DNA of 64,000 bases from Streptomyces sp. JHA26 (GCF_002005565.1 NZ_BDJC01000006.1:1-64000), one strand, 5' to 3'. Numbered from the stretch's first letter, positions 45,889-54,742 are shown. A program made the numbers and translations. Notes: generated by a model not told the origin, from the letters alone.

Positions 45889-46266
45889 TCACTCGTCCGC
45901 TCGGTGGTCGAGCGGCATGGTCGCCGTCCTGGTCGCGTCCCCGAAGTCCCAGCCCGGGACGATGGAGGGGATGTCGACGGAGGCGGTGACCGTCACCTCG
46001 TCCCCGCCGTACGAGGGCGGGCAGTCCGTGCCGTCGGCCAGCCAGTCGCTGACCGCCGTGGTGCAGGCCTCCTGGGCGCTCTGCTGGAGCGAGGCACCCC
46101 GGGCGCCGGCGCGGGCCGCGGTGCCCGCCTGCTGCGCGGTGTAGGCGATGAGGCCCAGCTGTACGGCGGCCATGGCGACGACGACCAGGACCGGGAGGAA
46201 GCCGAGGTACTCGATGGCGACCTGGCCGCGGTCGCGGGCACGTCCGGTGCGGTGGGAGTACGGCAT
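45889..46266 (-). CDS. TadE-like pseudopilin 2
   Basis: A 125-residue protein with the TadE pattern: a basic start, then DRGQVAIEYLGFLPVLVVVA with Glu at the pilin position and one membrane segment, then QQAGTAARAGARGASL and an external domain with Cys pairs (EACTTAVSD, DCPPSYGG). Such proteins are minor pilins needed for Flp assembly. ATG 46266 lies just after the stop of the first TadE gene. Confidence 0.85.
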   Translation of the reverse strand: MPYSHRTGRARDRGQVAIEYLGFLPVLVVVAMAAVQLGLIAYTAQQAGTAARAGARGASLQQSAQEACTTAVSDWLADGTDCPPSYGGDEVTVTASVDIPSIVPGWDFGDATRTATMPLDHRADE

Positions 46267-46267
46267 C

Positions 46268-46726
46268 TCAGTCGTCGTCCTCCTCTTCCTCGACGGCGCC
46301 CGCGTGTCCGTGCACGGTGAAGGGGAAGCCGACGGTGCCGGGGAAGAGGAGGGGGACCTCGAGCCGCACGTCGGCCGTGACGTACCCGTTCGCGGTGGAG
46401 CAGTCCACACCGGCACCCCCCTCCCAGGCCCCCGGCAGCTTGTCCCGGCCGGCGTCCTGGCAGGCCCCCTGCCGCGCCCCGGGGCCCGCCGCCGTCGCCG
46501 CCCGTACCGCCTCGTCCGCAGCATTACCCGCGAGCGTGTACGTGTATCCCACGAGCACGAGCTGCCACAGCACCACCAGCGTGACGATGATCGTCGGCGT
46601 CATGCCGAGGAACTCGACGGTGACCTGGCCGCGGTCGCCGTACCGGGCGCGGTCGCGGTTGTCGTACCGGTCGCGGTACCGGTCGCCGTTCCCCGTCCGC
46701 CGGTGGGGTAAGCCGTAGGTCGTCAT
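46268..46726 (-). CDS. TadE-like pseudopilin 1
   Basis: A 152-residue protein. A charged Arg/Asp/Tyr-rich leader precedes DRGQVTVEFLGMTPTIIVTL and its single membrane helix, then YTLAGNAADEAVRAATA. The external part has Cys in GACQDAG and DCSTANG and ends in an acidic tail. ATG 46726 overlaps the TadZ stop by four bases. Confidence 0.85.
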   Translation of the reverse strand: MTTYGLPHRRTGNGDRYRDRYDNRDRARYGDRGQVTVEFLGMTPTIIVTLVVLWQLVLVGYTYTLAGNAADEAVRAATAAGPGARQGACQDAGRDKLPGAWEGGAGVDCSTANGYVTADVRLEVPLLFPGTVGFPFTVHGHAGAVEEEEDDD

Positions 46727-47976
46727 CCCCCACCGTCCTTCCGGCGTCGGAGGCCCGCCGAGCCGCGGTCGCTGCGGAACCGGCCGCCCCTGCGGTCGTT
46801 CCCGGCCGCCTTGGCCAGCCCCAGCTCGCCCGCGAGGGCCCACAGGGCCTGCTTCACGGTGCTCCTGCCGTCGAGTTCGTGGATGCGGCCGGAGTCGACG
46901 GCGCCCTGGAGCTCCTTGAAGCCCGCGGGGACGGTGGTGGCGGCGACCGCCGTGCCGGTGATCCTGCGGACCAGCGGGGGCTGGATCTCCGTGGCGCGCG
47001 TGTGCCGGTTGACGACGACGGTCGTCTCCTCCGCCTTGCGGATCTGCAGCCGGTCCCACATGCGCACCGCCCGCTTGGCGCCCCGGACGGCGATCACGTC
47101 CGGGGTGGTGACCAGCAGCGCCGTGTCGGCCATCTCCACGGCCGCCGCGCCGGCCCCGCCGAGCTGGGCGCCGCAGTCGATGACGACGACCTCGTAGCGG
47201 GAGCGCAGGGCGCTGACGATCTGGCGGGCGGCGCGGTCGGTGACCTCCTCGCCGCGTTCGCCCTCGCCGGGGGCGAGCAGCAGGGCGAGGCCGGTGTCGT
47301 GCCGGAAGACGGCGTCGGCGAGGACGCGGGGGGAGATGTCGTTGATGGCGGCCAGGTCGACCACGGACCGGCGGAACTGGACGTCGAGGTAGGAGGCGAT
47401 GTCGCCGGCCTGGAGGTCCATGTCGACCAGGGCGGTGGCGCGGCCGGACGCCTGAGCGGCGAGCGCCAGCTGGACGGCGGTCAGGGTCGTCCCGACCCCG
47501 CCCTTGGCACCGCTGACCGTGACGACGGTGCCGCCGGCGCCGGTGAACACGTCGCCGCCGCTGCCGAGGTGCCGGCGGACGCCCACCGACCACTGGGCCA
47601 CCGCCTGGACGCGGCTGGCGAGTTCCTCGTAGCCGAGCGGCAGGGCGACCAGGCCGCGGGCGCCGTAGTCCATGGCGGCCTGGAAGAGGCCGGGGCTCGC
47701 GTCGGAGGTGACGAGGATGACGCCGACGGCCGGGAAGCGCAGGGCGACCTCGCGGATCAGCTCCAGCGCCGGGACCGGGCCGATCCGCTCGTGCACCACG
47801 ACGACCTCGGGCAGTTCGTCGACCGACTCGGCGGCCAGCCGGGCCAGGGTGTCGACGAGCTGGGTGGAGTCGGTGACCGGGGCGACCGGTTCGGCGTCGG
47901 GGAGCTGGCTGAGCAGGGTCGTGATGGACCGTACGGCGTCCGCGTCGCCGACTGCCGGGAGGATCCTCGTGGGCAT
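46723..47976 (-). CDS. TadZ/CpaE-like pilus localisation ATPase
   Basis: A 417-residue protein. The N-terminal receiver-like domain (VVVHERIGPVPALELIREVA, then VILVTSDASP) lacks a clear phospho-acceptor Asp. The C-terminal MinD/ParA domain has the deviant Walker A GAKGGVGTTLTAVQLA, ALVDMDLQAGDIASYLD and VVIDCGAQLGG. TadZ proteins place the machinery in the cell. It is coupled to tadE downstream and follows cpaB by nine bases. Confidence 0.9.
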   Translation of the reverse strand: MPTRILPAVGDADAVRSITTLLSQLPDAEPVAPVTDSTQLVDTLARLAAESVDELPEVVVVHERIGPVPALELIREVALRFPAVGVILVTSDASPGLFQAAMDYGARGLVALPLGYEELASRVQAVAQWSVGVRRHLGSGGDVFTGAGGTVVTVSGAKGGVGTTLTAVQLALAAQASGRATALVDMDLQAGDIASYLDVQFRRSVVDLAAINDISPRVLADAVFRHDTGLALLLAPGEGERGEEVTDRAARQIVSALRSRYEVVVIDCGAQLGGAGAAAVEMADTALLVTTPDVIAVRGAKRAVRMWDRLQIRKAEETTVVVNRHTRATEIQPPLVRRITGTAVAATTVPAGFKELQGAVDSGRIHELDGRSTVKQALWALAGELGLAKAAGNDRRGGRFRSDRGSAGLRRRKDGGG

Positions 47977-47985
47977 GCGGGCCTC

Positions 47986-48693
47986 TCACTTGTCCTTCGC
48001 GAGTTCGTACGTACGGTCCTTGTCCGGGACCGTGGTGTCGCTCCCCGGCGCCACGAGCGCGAGCCGGACCCGCTGGGCGAACGACTCGGCGTAGGTGATG
48101 CGCTGGGCGTCGAGGGTGGACAGGGCGAAGGTGATGGGGACCGCTTCGGTGGTCCGTCGGTCGCTGCTCTTCTCACCGGGCTGGAGCGAGGTGAGTTCGC
48201 CGACGTCGATGACCCTGGCGTTCGTCACGATGATCTTGGACTGGTCGGGGGTGGTGTCACGCTCCCCCTCGAAGGTGGCGTACACGTTCACGGTGGCGCC
48301 CGGTGTGATCTTGCCGGCGACGCCGGTCGCCGCGTCGATCATGATGGCGACCTCCTGCTGCCCGGGCTGCAGGGCGGGCTGGTCGACGATCATGTCGCTC
48401 TGCAGCAGCGAGCCGCCCTTCAGCGTCGTCACGGCGATCTTGCCGCGGATCCGGGAGAGGTCGGTGACCGCGTTCTCCGACAGCCAGCGCTCGGGCATCT
48501 CGATCTTCTCGAACTGGCCCGCGCTGAGGGGCGTGTAGGGCGCCACATCGTTCTTCACCTGGTACGCGGTGACCTCGGGGCCGACCTTGGACTTCACGTC
48601 GTTGACGACGGACAGCACGCCGGCGAAGGCGCCGAGGGCGCAGAGGACCGACAGGATCAGCAGGATGATGCCGCGGCGCTGACGGGAGTTCAT
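47986..48693 (-). CDS. CpaB/SAF-domain pilus protein
   Basis: A 235-residue protein with one N-terminal membrane helix (RGIILLILSVLCALGAFAG). A SAF domain (YTPLSAGQFEKIEMPERWL) and an RcpC/CpaB-like domain (GQQEVAIMIDAATGVAGKI, then GATVNVYATFEGERD) follow. CpaB/RcpC sits on the outside of the membrane and guides the pilus. ATG 48693. Confidence 0.87.
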   Translation of the reverse strand: MNSRQRRGIILLILSVLCALGAFAGVLSVVNDVKSKVGPEVTAYQVKNDVAPYTPLSAGQFEKIEMPERWLSENAVTDLSRIRGKIAVTTLKGGSLLQSDMIVDQPALQPGQQEVAIMIDAATGVAGKITPGATVNVYATFEGERDTTPDQSKIIVTNARVIDVGELTSLQPGEKSSDRRTTEAVPITFALSTLDAQRITYAESFAQRVRLALVAPGSDTTVPDKDRTYELAKDK

Positions 48694-48769
48694 GGACCGT
48701 GCAACCTCATTGGGGGAATCGGTCGAGCCGGATCGGAGGGGGCGGGAGGGCGGCGCGTGCGGGGCGGGC

Positions 48770-49678
48770 CTACCCGGTGAGCGCGCGTCTGTGCCTTTGC
48801 AGCTCGCGGCGGTGTCCGGGGCCGGTGCCGGTGCTGGGGGCGGTTGTGAAGTGTGCGTCGTCGACAGGTGGTGTGGCGTCGCAGAAGACGCACCGGTCAC
48901 CGATGACGTCGATGCCGCACCAGTGGCAGGTGCTCCGCCGCACGGAGGTGACGAGCTGGTAGAGGACCGACAGGTCGGGCAGGTACGCGCAGAACTCGGT
49001 GAGCTTGCCGGTCCCCCACCATGCGGGGGACTCCGCCGGGAGCGGGGCCTCGTGCAGCCCCTGGATCTTCCAGGAGGGGGCCAGGGTGCCGGTGACCCAG
49101 TCGGAGGCGAGCTGCCCCTTGGCGTGCAGCATCCAGGTCCCGAACTCGGGTCCGGAGAGGGCCGCATCCGGGCCGATCCGCACCAACTGCGGTGCGGGGT
49201 GGGCGACGACGCCGAACTGGCTGCCGGGCACCCATGACTTGGCGTGCGACTTCAGGCTCACGGGGACGCGGTCGAGCCGGGCGACAGAACCGAGCAGCGC
49301 GCCGGCGTGGATGTAGTGCGTGAGCAGCCGTCCGGCGGAGGCGAGGACGCCGGGGCCGAGGTCGCAGGAGGCGAGCTGGCGTAACTGGCGGGCGAGGACG
49401 GCGAGTCCGAGGGGCGGCAGGTCGGGTCGGAACAGGGCGATCCGGTCGGTCTCCAGCAGGGACCGTACGGTGTGCAGCCGTCGCTCCACCCCGGGGGAGA
49501 CGCCCCGCGAGCACACGACGATCACGTGCCCGTGCTGCTCGACCAGCGCCTGCATCTCGCCCACCACCTGCTCCAGGGGACGTTGGTCGACGTCCTGGAG
49601 CACGACCGCGGGCATGGTCCGTTCGTCCTGTGGCGGCAGCGCCATGCCGACACCGGTCACGGCAATCGCAGTTGGCAC
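48770..49678 (-). CDS. Tad-locus hypothetical protein with zinc-ribbon-like end
   Basis: A 302-residue protein that heads the pilus gene set. It has no signal peptide or membrane segment. Residues near 25-80 look like a Rossmann-type fold (HGHVIVVCSRGVSPGVERRL). The C-terminal part contains CHWCGIDVIGDRCVFC, two CxxC pairs that could bind zinc. The GTG start at 49678 follows GGGGAG by six or seven bases. Its role is unknown; position suggests regulation or assembly of the Tad system. Confidence 0.75.
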   Translation of the reverse strand: MPTAIAVTGVGMALPPQDERTMPAVVLQDVDQRPLEQVVGEMQALVEQHGHVIVVCSRGVSPGVERRLHTVRSLLETDRIALFRPDLPPLGLAVLARQLRQLASCDLGPGVLASAGRLLTHYIHAGALLGSVARLDRVPVSLKSHAKSWVPGSQFGVVAHPAPQLVRIGPDAALSGPEFGTWMLHAKGQLASDWVTGTLAPSWKIQGLHEAPLPAESPAWWGTGKLTEFCAYLPDLSVLYQLVTSVRRSTCHWCGIDVIGDRCVFCDATPPVDDAHFTTAPSTGTGPGHRRELQRHRRALTG

Positions 49679-49777
49679 GCGCGGCTCCCCGTCTCCCCAT
49701 GCCCCTGGACCGGCCGGCATCGCTCCGACCCACCCGGACGACTTCACTGCGTGACTACGTGAGCACTGTATCCACGC

Positions 49778-50110
49778 GTGTGTGACCGGAGAACAGCGTT
49801 TCTGTACCTCAAGAGGAACTTTACGGGGCGCAAGAGGCGTCAAAATAGGACAGGTTGGGCATTCGAGGGCTTGATCGTCCCCGATCGGTCCGGCAACGGG
49901 TACCTGGACTACCGCCGGTCCACCGTCGACCGGGGCCGCGTCATCCGCTCCCTGCTGAGGTCCGAGCTGCCGGTGCGTCTGATCCGGGGCGTCCTGCCCC
50001 ACCTGAGCGCCGCGCCGGACGCCGACGCGGGTGCGGTGTGCGCGGAGTTCCTGCGCGAGGTGGAGAATTTTATACCGAATACGGGAGGTCACCTACGCCA
50101 CGCCACTTAG
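49778..50110 (+). pseudogene. MerR-family regulator remnant
   Basis: From about 49860 the frame reads GLIVPDRSGNGYLDYRRSTV, then RGRVIRSLLRSELPVRLIRG and VLPHL, matching the middle of a MerR-family regulator. The first half of the DNA-binding domain is missing, replaced by unrelated residues after GTG 49778. At about 50060 the similarity and the high GC both stop abruptly (GAATTTTATACCGAA follows). It is broken at both ends, so it is unlikely to work. Confidence 0.6.
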
Positions 50111-50386
50111 GACGGCCCCGCGCCGCAAGCCCGCAACAGCCTCACCGAACAGTCCAACCCGGGCATTATGAGGCGGATCGATGAAATCCATTCCCCGTCC
50201 GTAGCGGTCGATCCACTCAAGAGTTGCACAGGAGATGCCACCGACTGCACCTTGCGCTCCTTCGAGCGTCAGTCTTTGCCCAATACGAACCACTCCGCCA
50301 ACGCAGCGAACAATACAGGTCTCTGCTGGGGCTTGCACATCTCCGACAAGATAAACTTGCAGTTTCCCGACAGCACCGCCAGCCAT
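50093..50386 (-). CDS. Small hypothetical protein of immunity island
   Basis: A 97-residue protein: VGKLQVYLVGDVQAPAETC, then IVRCVGGVVRIGQRLTLEG and LEWIDRYGRGMDFIDPPHNA. The Gly/Val pattern suggests a small beta-barrel like translation-factor domain II. I recall similar proteins beside polymorphic toxin genes, without a known function. ATG 50386 follows GGAGG by nine bases. A short peptide-like stretch in another frame just upstream (VVEWDILKLAPEQIRLFATE at about 50395-50460) may be a fragment of a lost gene. It overlaps the MerR remnant end to end by 18 bases. Confidence 0.6.
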   Translation of the reverse strand: MAGGAVGKLQVYLVGDVQAPAETCIVRCVGGVVRIGQRLTLEGAQGAVGGISCATLEWIDRYGRGMDFIDPPHNARVGLFGEAVAGLRRGAVLSGVA

Positions 50387-50576
50387 GCTCATAGGCCTCC
50401 GTTGCGAATAGCCTTATTTGTTCCGGTGCAAGCTTGAGGATATCCCATTCCACCACGCGAGGAAGCGGAGGGCAGAGCTGGACACGTCGGCGCCCGGCGG
50501 GTAGACAAGCACGTGAAGCCTCCGGTGAAGACGGTTCTCTTGATCGAAACCCGTCCACCAGGGGCTTCGCCCGCTG

Positions 50577-51023
50577 TCAGCCCAACTTCCGTACTCCAGA
50601 ACCAGGCTGGAAAGGGCTCAGTGCATCACGAAATGCCACCACGTCGCGTTGCACATACGGCGACAGGTCCGCGAGCATGCTCAATGTCTCATTGAGATGA
50701 CGCGCGAGTTCAGGGTGATCCCGCCACACGGACGGTTTCTGCAGCAGAACAGCCGTAAGCAGGTCATCGTCGTACCAGCCGGTCTCAGCCTGCTTCGGTA
50801 CTGTGTCCCGCAAGTGATCCAACGCCACGGGCAAAAGCCAGCGCAGCCCCACCCCCTGGCCGACCAGACGGCTTAGACCTTCCACAGAAAGCTCTTTGAT
50901 CGGACGCTTTCTCAGCTGGTGAACTCCTCGAACCAATGACGTACTCTCACCCGGCGGATCTGACCACCGATCACCTTCCAGGTCCTCAATCGACTTCTCA
51001 TTGTCGACGAACTCCGAGAGCAT
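50577..51023 (-). CDS. CdiI-family contact-dependent inhibition immunity protein
   Basis: A 148-residue protein that matches the CdiI immunity family: SIEDLEGDRWSDPPGESTSL, then HQLRKRPIKELSVEGLSRLV, GQGVGLRWLLPVALDHL and WYDDDLLTAVLLQK. Such proteins bind and block a cognate toxin. No toxin gene, RHS or CdiA repeat is in this window, so it appears orphan. ATG 51023 follows GGAGG. GC content is lower than in the flanks. Confidence 0.8.
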   Translation of the reverse strand: MLSEFVDNEKSIEDLEGDRWSDPPGESTSLVRGVHQLRKRPIKELSVEGLSRLVGQGVGLRWLLPVALDHLRDTVPKQAETGWYDDDLLTAVLLQKPSVWRDHPELARHLNETLSMLADLSPYVQRDVVAFRDALSPFQPGSGVRKLG

Positions 51024-51103
51024 GGCACCTCCAGTACAGCCATCGCTAATACCTGATCGCGCACAGGGAACTGTTCAAGCAATCCAGCCCACCCGTCACG
51101 GCC

Positions 51104-51511
51104 TTACGCTTTGCCAGCATCACGTACAAGTCCCGATCGGCCATCGCATACCGCGATACAGAATTCTTCCGGCGGCAGGTACCCATGCGCCTCCACATAA
51201 TGAATTATCATGAGCGGTGAAACATACATCTTGCCCTCACAACCCGCCACAAGGATCTCTCCACTACCGATAAAGAGATCCTCTCTGGTGGTATTTTTTC
51301 TTGCCACATGAAAGCTAGGGCACAAGTTACAGAAGTGCATCCCACGCTGCACATTGATCGGCTCCCTGGCGTGCCGCACAAGTGCCGAGATCAGGCCGGC
51401 AGGCGCAAGGCCGACAGCGAACGGATGCTCCCGGTCAAGCCAGCCCACATTCAGCCGAGTCCGCGATGTCGAACCATAGGTATAAGGACTCAGGTCGGGG
51501 TAGTGCGTCAT
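51104..51511 (-). CDS. Hypothetical protein, immunity-island family
   Basis: A 135-residue protein starting MTHYPDLSPYTYG, with LNVGWLDREHPFAVG, INVQRGMHFCNLCPSFH and later IIHYVEAHGYLPPEEFCIAV. I recall this family scattered in actinobacteria next to toxin or immunity genes, with no proven role. The CNLC pair could bind metal. ATG 51511 has GAAGAG just upstream. It is co-directional with the CdiI gene, 80 bases upstream. Confidence 0.65.
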   Translation of the reverse strand: MTHYPDLSPYTYGSTSRTRLNVGWLDREHPFAVGLAPAGLISALVRHAREPINVQRGMHFCNLCPSFHVARKNTTREDLFIGSGEILVAGCEGKMYVSPLMIIHYVEAHGYLPPEEFCIAVCDGRSGLVRDAGKA

Positions 51512-51761
51512 CTCTTCACCCCCGGTTCTCCCACTTCCGCAGAGGCACGTCAGGGACGTATGCAAGGTCGACGTTCGAAGGGTCAGCCCGCCCCGTCATC
51601 CACCGCCGTAACCGCCTTTCGGCTCCCCGTGATCAGGCATGCCCGAGATCATCACCTTGCCACTTCGCCGACCGCAACGCGGACTCGTCGCGACGCGGCC
51701 AGGAGGAGTGGTCTTCGACCATCGTCCGTCCGCAGGGCTCCACTTGGTCCGTACCTACCTC
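51512..51761. other. Gap between immunity island and chitinase promoter
   Basis: No gene is supported. Short open frames occur in several frames but none has family similarity or a good ribosome-binding site. It could contain the promoter of the 51511 gene. Confidence 0.4.
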
Positions 51762-51789
51762 TTGACACCCTCAATTGGTCTGGACCACC
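51762..51789 (+). promoter_or_regulatory. Chitinase promoter with DasR (dre) operator
   Basis: TTGACA at 51762-51767 is a good -35 box. The 16-bp element at 51774-51789 (ATTGGTCTGGACCACC) contains the perfect core GGTC-TG-GACC and matches the dre consensus of DasR, the GlcNAc-responsive GntR repressor, and the repeats known in Streptomyces chitinase promoters. A half-like TGGTCC lies at about 51745-51750. Confidence 0.82.
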
Positions 51790-51879
51790 TTGTACGTCAA
51801 CGCGGTGGCCACCGTAGTCAGTTCGTTCGTGAGTTCCTCCCCCTTCCTCCCCACTCCCCATTCCCCACCGGAGGCCCCA

Positions 51880-53598
51880 GTGGAGCCCGTACACAGACGG
51901 CGCGGACAACGACGGATGCGGGTCGGGTCCGCGGCCGGTGCCGTGGCCGCCGCTCTGGCGCTCACCGTCAGTGCCGTCGGCCAGGCGTCCGCCGCGGACG
52001 TCAACAACGCGAAGAACGCCGGTTTCGAGGCCGGCCTGAGCAACTGGACCTGCTCCGCGAACAGCGGTACGACCGTCGCCTCCCCCGCGCACTCCGGCAG
52101 CGCCGCGCTCAAGGCGACGCCCGGCGGGCAGGACAACGCCCGGTGCGCGCAGACGGTCAAGGTGCAGCCCAACTCCACGTACACGCTGAGCGCGTGGGTC
52201 CAGGGCGGCTACTCCTACCTGGGCGTTACGGGCACCGGGACGACGGACGTGTCGACCTGGACCCCGGACGCGGCCTCCTGGAAGCAGCTGTCGACGAGCT
52301 TCCGCACCGGCGCCTCGACGACCTCCGTCTCCGTGTACACGCACGGCTGGTACGGGCAGTCCGCGTACTACGTCGACGACCTGTCCGTGTACGGCCCCGA
52401 CGGGGGCGGCGGCGGCCAGGAGCCCGAGCCGACCGTTCCGGCGACCCCGGCCGGGCTGAGCGTCACCGGGACGACCTCCTCCTCCGCCTCCCTGGCCTGG
52501 AACGCCGTCTCCGGCGCCACCGGCTACAGCATCTACCGCGACGGTACGAAGGTGACGGCCGTGACCGGCACCTCGGCGACCGTGACCGGCCTCGCGGCCT
52601 CGACGTCGTACTCCTTCCAGGTCACGGCGACCAACGCGGCCGGTGAGTCCGCCAGGTCCGCGGCCGTGACCGCCCGTACGACGGAGTCCGGTGACGGTGG
52701 TGGCGGCGGTGACGTGCCGAAGCACGCCGTCACCGGGTACTGGCAGAACTTCAACAACGGCGCCACCGTCCAGAAGATCTCGGACGTCTCCCCGCAGTAC
52801 GACATCATCGCCGTGTCCTTCGCGGACGCCACGTCGACGCCGGGCGCCGTCACCTTCAACCTCGACACCGCCGGGCTGAACGGCTACACCGTCGACCAGT
52901 TCAAGGCCGACATCCGCGCCAAGCAGGCGGCCGGCAAGAAGGTCATCATCTCCATCGGCGGCGAGAAGGGCACCGTCTCGGTGAACGACTCCGCCTCCGC
53001 GACCAACTTCGCCAACTCCGTGTACTCCCTGATGCAGACGTACGGCTTCGACGGCGTCGACATCGACCTGGAGAACGGGCTCAACCCGACGTACATGACG
53101 CAGGCCCTGCGTGCCCTGTCGGCGAAGGCCGGCCCGGACATGGTCCTCACCATGGCGCCGCAGACCATCGACATGCAGTCGACGTCCGGCGGGTACTTCA
53201 GGACGGCGCTGAACGTGAAGGACATCCTCACCGTCGTGAACATGCAGTACTACAACAGCGGTTCCATGCTGGGCTGTGACGGCAAGGTGTACTCCCAGGG
53301 CACCGTCGACTTCCTCACCGCCCTGGCCTGCATCCAGCTGGAGGGCGGCCTCGACCCGTCCCAGGTGGGCCTCGGCGTGCCGGCCTCCACCCGCGCGGCG
53401 GGCGGCGGCTACGTGGCCCCGTCGGTGGTCAACGCAGCCCTGGACTGCCTCACCAAGGGCACGAACTGCGGTTCCTTCAAGCCGTCGAAGACGTACCCCG
53501 GCCTGCGGGGCGCGATGACCTGGTCCACGAACTGGGACGCGACGTCGGGCAACGCCTGGTCGAACGTGGTGGGTCCGCACGTGGACGCGATGCCGTAG
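51880..53598 (+). CDS. Secreted GH18 chitinase with CBM and fibronectin III domains
   Basis: A 572-residue extracellular enzyme. A signal peptide (about residues 1-38, ending VGQASA) precedes a carbohydrate-binding module (about 40-170, NAGFEAGLSNWTCSANSGT). A Gly-rich linker and one fibronectin type III domain (about 185-275, TPAGLSVTGTTSSSASLAW) follow, and then the GH18 domain. The catalytic motif is DGVDIDLENG with the acid Glu at 398. It cleaves chitin internally or processively. The GTG start at 51880 follows GGAGG by five bases. Confidence 0.95.
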   Translation: MEPVHRRRGQRRMRVGSAAGAVAAALALTVSAVGQASAADVNNAKNAGFEAGLSNWTCSANSGTTVASPAHSGSAALKATPGGQDNARCAQTVKVQPNSTYTLSAWVQGGYSYLGVTGTGTTDVSTWTPDAASWKQLSTSFRTGASTTSVSVYTHGWYGQSAYYVDDLSVYGPDGGGGGQEPEPTVPATPAGLSVTGTTSSSASLAWNAVSGATGYSIYRDGTKVTAVTGTSATVTGLAASTSYSFQVTATNAAGESARSAAVTARTTESGDGGGGGDVPKHAVTGYWQNFNNGATVQKISDVSPQYDIIAVSFADATSTPGAVTFNLDTAGLNGYTVDQFKADIRAKQAAGKKVIISIGGEKGTVSVNDSASATNFANSVYSLMQTYGFDGVDIDLENGLNPTYMTQALRALSAKAGPDMVLTMAPQTIDMQSTSGGYFRTALNVKDILTVVNMQYYNSGSMLGCDGKVYSQGTVDFLTALACIQLEGGLDPSQVGLGVPASTRAAGGGYVAPSVVNAALDCLTKGTNCGSFKPSKTYPGLRGAMTWSTNWDATSGNAWSNVVGPHVDAMP

Positions 53599-53614
53599 CC
53601 GGCTCGTCCGGGAC

Positions 53615-53651
53615 GCCGCCGCGCTCGCCCTCGGCAGGGCGGCGCGGCGGC
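53615..53651. terminator. Hairpin after chitinase gene
   Basis: GC-rich arms at about 53615-53631 and 53636-53651 pair with one bulge around a short loop, 17 bases after the chitinase stop and before the convergent lipoprotein gene. Confidence 0.6.
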
Positions 53652-53736
53652 GAGTCCGTTCGTACCGTTCGGCGCGGGTACCCGGCCCGGCGGCGACGCC
53701 CGCATCGCCCCGGCCGGTGCCGAGGGCGTCCGGCCG

Positions 53737-54657
53737 TCAGCCGGAGGAATTGACGGCGTCCGCCGCCTCGAGCTGATGCCGCTTGCCCTGAAGCACCGGA
53801 GCCAGGTCCTTCCGGTTCTCCGCGATCAGTGACTTCTGGTATCCGACTTCGACGGCGAACCAGATGCCGACCAGATTGACGCGCCCCTTGCAGGCCACGT
53901 CGGCGACGGCCGTCCTGATCTCGAGCGGATTGGACCTCTGTCCCTGGAAGCGGCTGTCGTTCATCACCGTCAGCGGGTCCGGGTAGGAGAACCCCTTGTC
54001 CTTCATGCACCGCGACCAGGACCTGAACACCGCGAGCACGCGCGGGTCCTCCTTGGTGGCGGAGAAGCTCTTCCCGTTGAGGTCCTGCGCCGCATCGCTC
54101 GATCCGAGGATTCCGTCCTCGGACAGTTTCCGTCCGGCCTCACCGGCACATCCCCCGGCCGGCACCTCGGCCCCGTTGACCCTGTCGCCACCGGAATCGC
54201 CGGGTTTCCCGGTCAGCACGGTCAGCATCTTCCCCGTGGGGGCCTCGAACTCCTCCGTCTTCTGGATCCGGGGGTCACGGTCACCCAGGTGGTAACCGTC
54301 CGCGCGCGCCAGCTTCGCGTCGGTGAGCCCGTAACGTCGGTCCATCACGCTGCGGGGGCCGACGGGCGGGTCCGCGGAGACGGGCTCGTAGGTGAGACCG
54401 AAACGGCGTGCGCAGCGCTCGATCAACGTCTGCTGGGCCTGCCGGACCCTGCCCGTCTCGGCGTCGGAGAAGAGGTACTCCTCGATGGGCAGCCGGAGAT
54501 CGGCCGAAGCCAGCAGGGCCGAGGCCCGCGGTGCGGCGGTCCGCCCGCCGGCCGGCTCCGAGTGCTGCGAGGAACAACCGACGGCAGCGAGAAGTACCGC
54601 TCCGACTCCCAGCGGCCGACAGCGCAGAAGCTTGTCACTCAGCAGACCGAAACTCAT
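53737..54657 (-). CDS. Putative secreted lipoprotein
   Basis: A 306-residue lipoprotein: the lipobox VLLAAVGCSS puts the lipidated Cys at position 28. The external domain contains LRLPIEEYLFSDAETGRVRQ, several conserved-looking Cys (IERCARRFG, GGCAGEAG, SRCMKDKGF, DVACKGRV) and a late helical stretch. I recall similar proteins encoded next to peptidoglycan-binding or lantibiotic-export genes, but no function is known. ATG 54657 has GGGGGA upstream. Confidence 0.7.
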   Translation of the reverse strand: MSFGLLSDKLLRCRPLGVGAVLLAAVGCSSQHSEPAGGRTAAPRASALLASADLRLPIEEYLFSDAETGRVRQAQQTLIERCARRFGLTYEPVSADPPVGPRSVMDRRYGLTDAKLARADGYHLGDRDPRIQKTEEFEAPTGKMLTVLTGKPGDSGGDRVNGAEVPAGGCAGEAGRKLSEDGILGSSDAAQDLNGKSFSATKEDPRVLAVFRSWSRCMKDKGFSYPDPLTVMNDSRFQGQRSNPLEIRTAVADVACKGRVNLVGIWFAVEVGYQKSLIAENRKDLAPVLQGKRHQLEAADAVNSSG

Positions 54658-54742
54658 TTCCCCCGACCCGAATTCCCTAGGTGACACCGACCCGGCTCCC
54701 TCGCGGGAGCAGGGTCGGCGACATTTTCACCGACACACTGGA

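Noticed and set aside
50217..50558. A Cys/Arg-rich minus-strand frame overlapping the 97-residue gene
   Set aside because: Only a short stretch near 50395-50460 looks protein-like. The rest is out of frame with the better-supported gene.
51639..51880. A plus-strand frame beginning MPEIITLPLRR before the chitinase
   Set aside because: It runs through the chitinase promoter in a different frame and has no recognised family.
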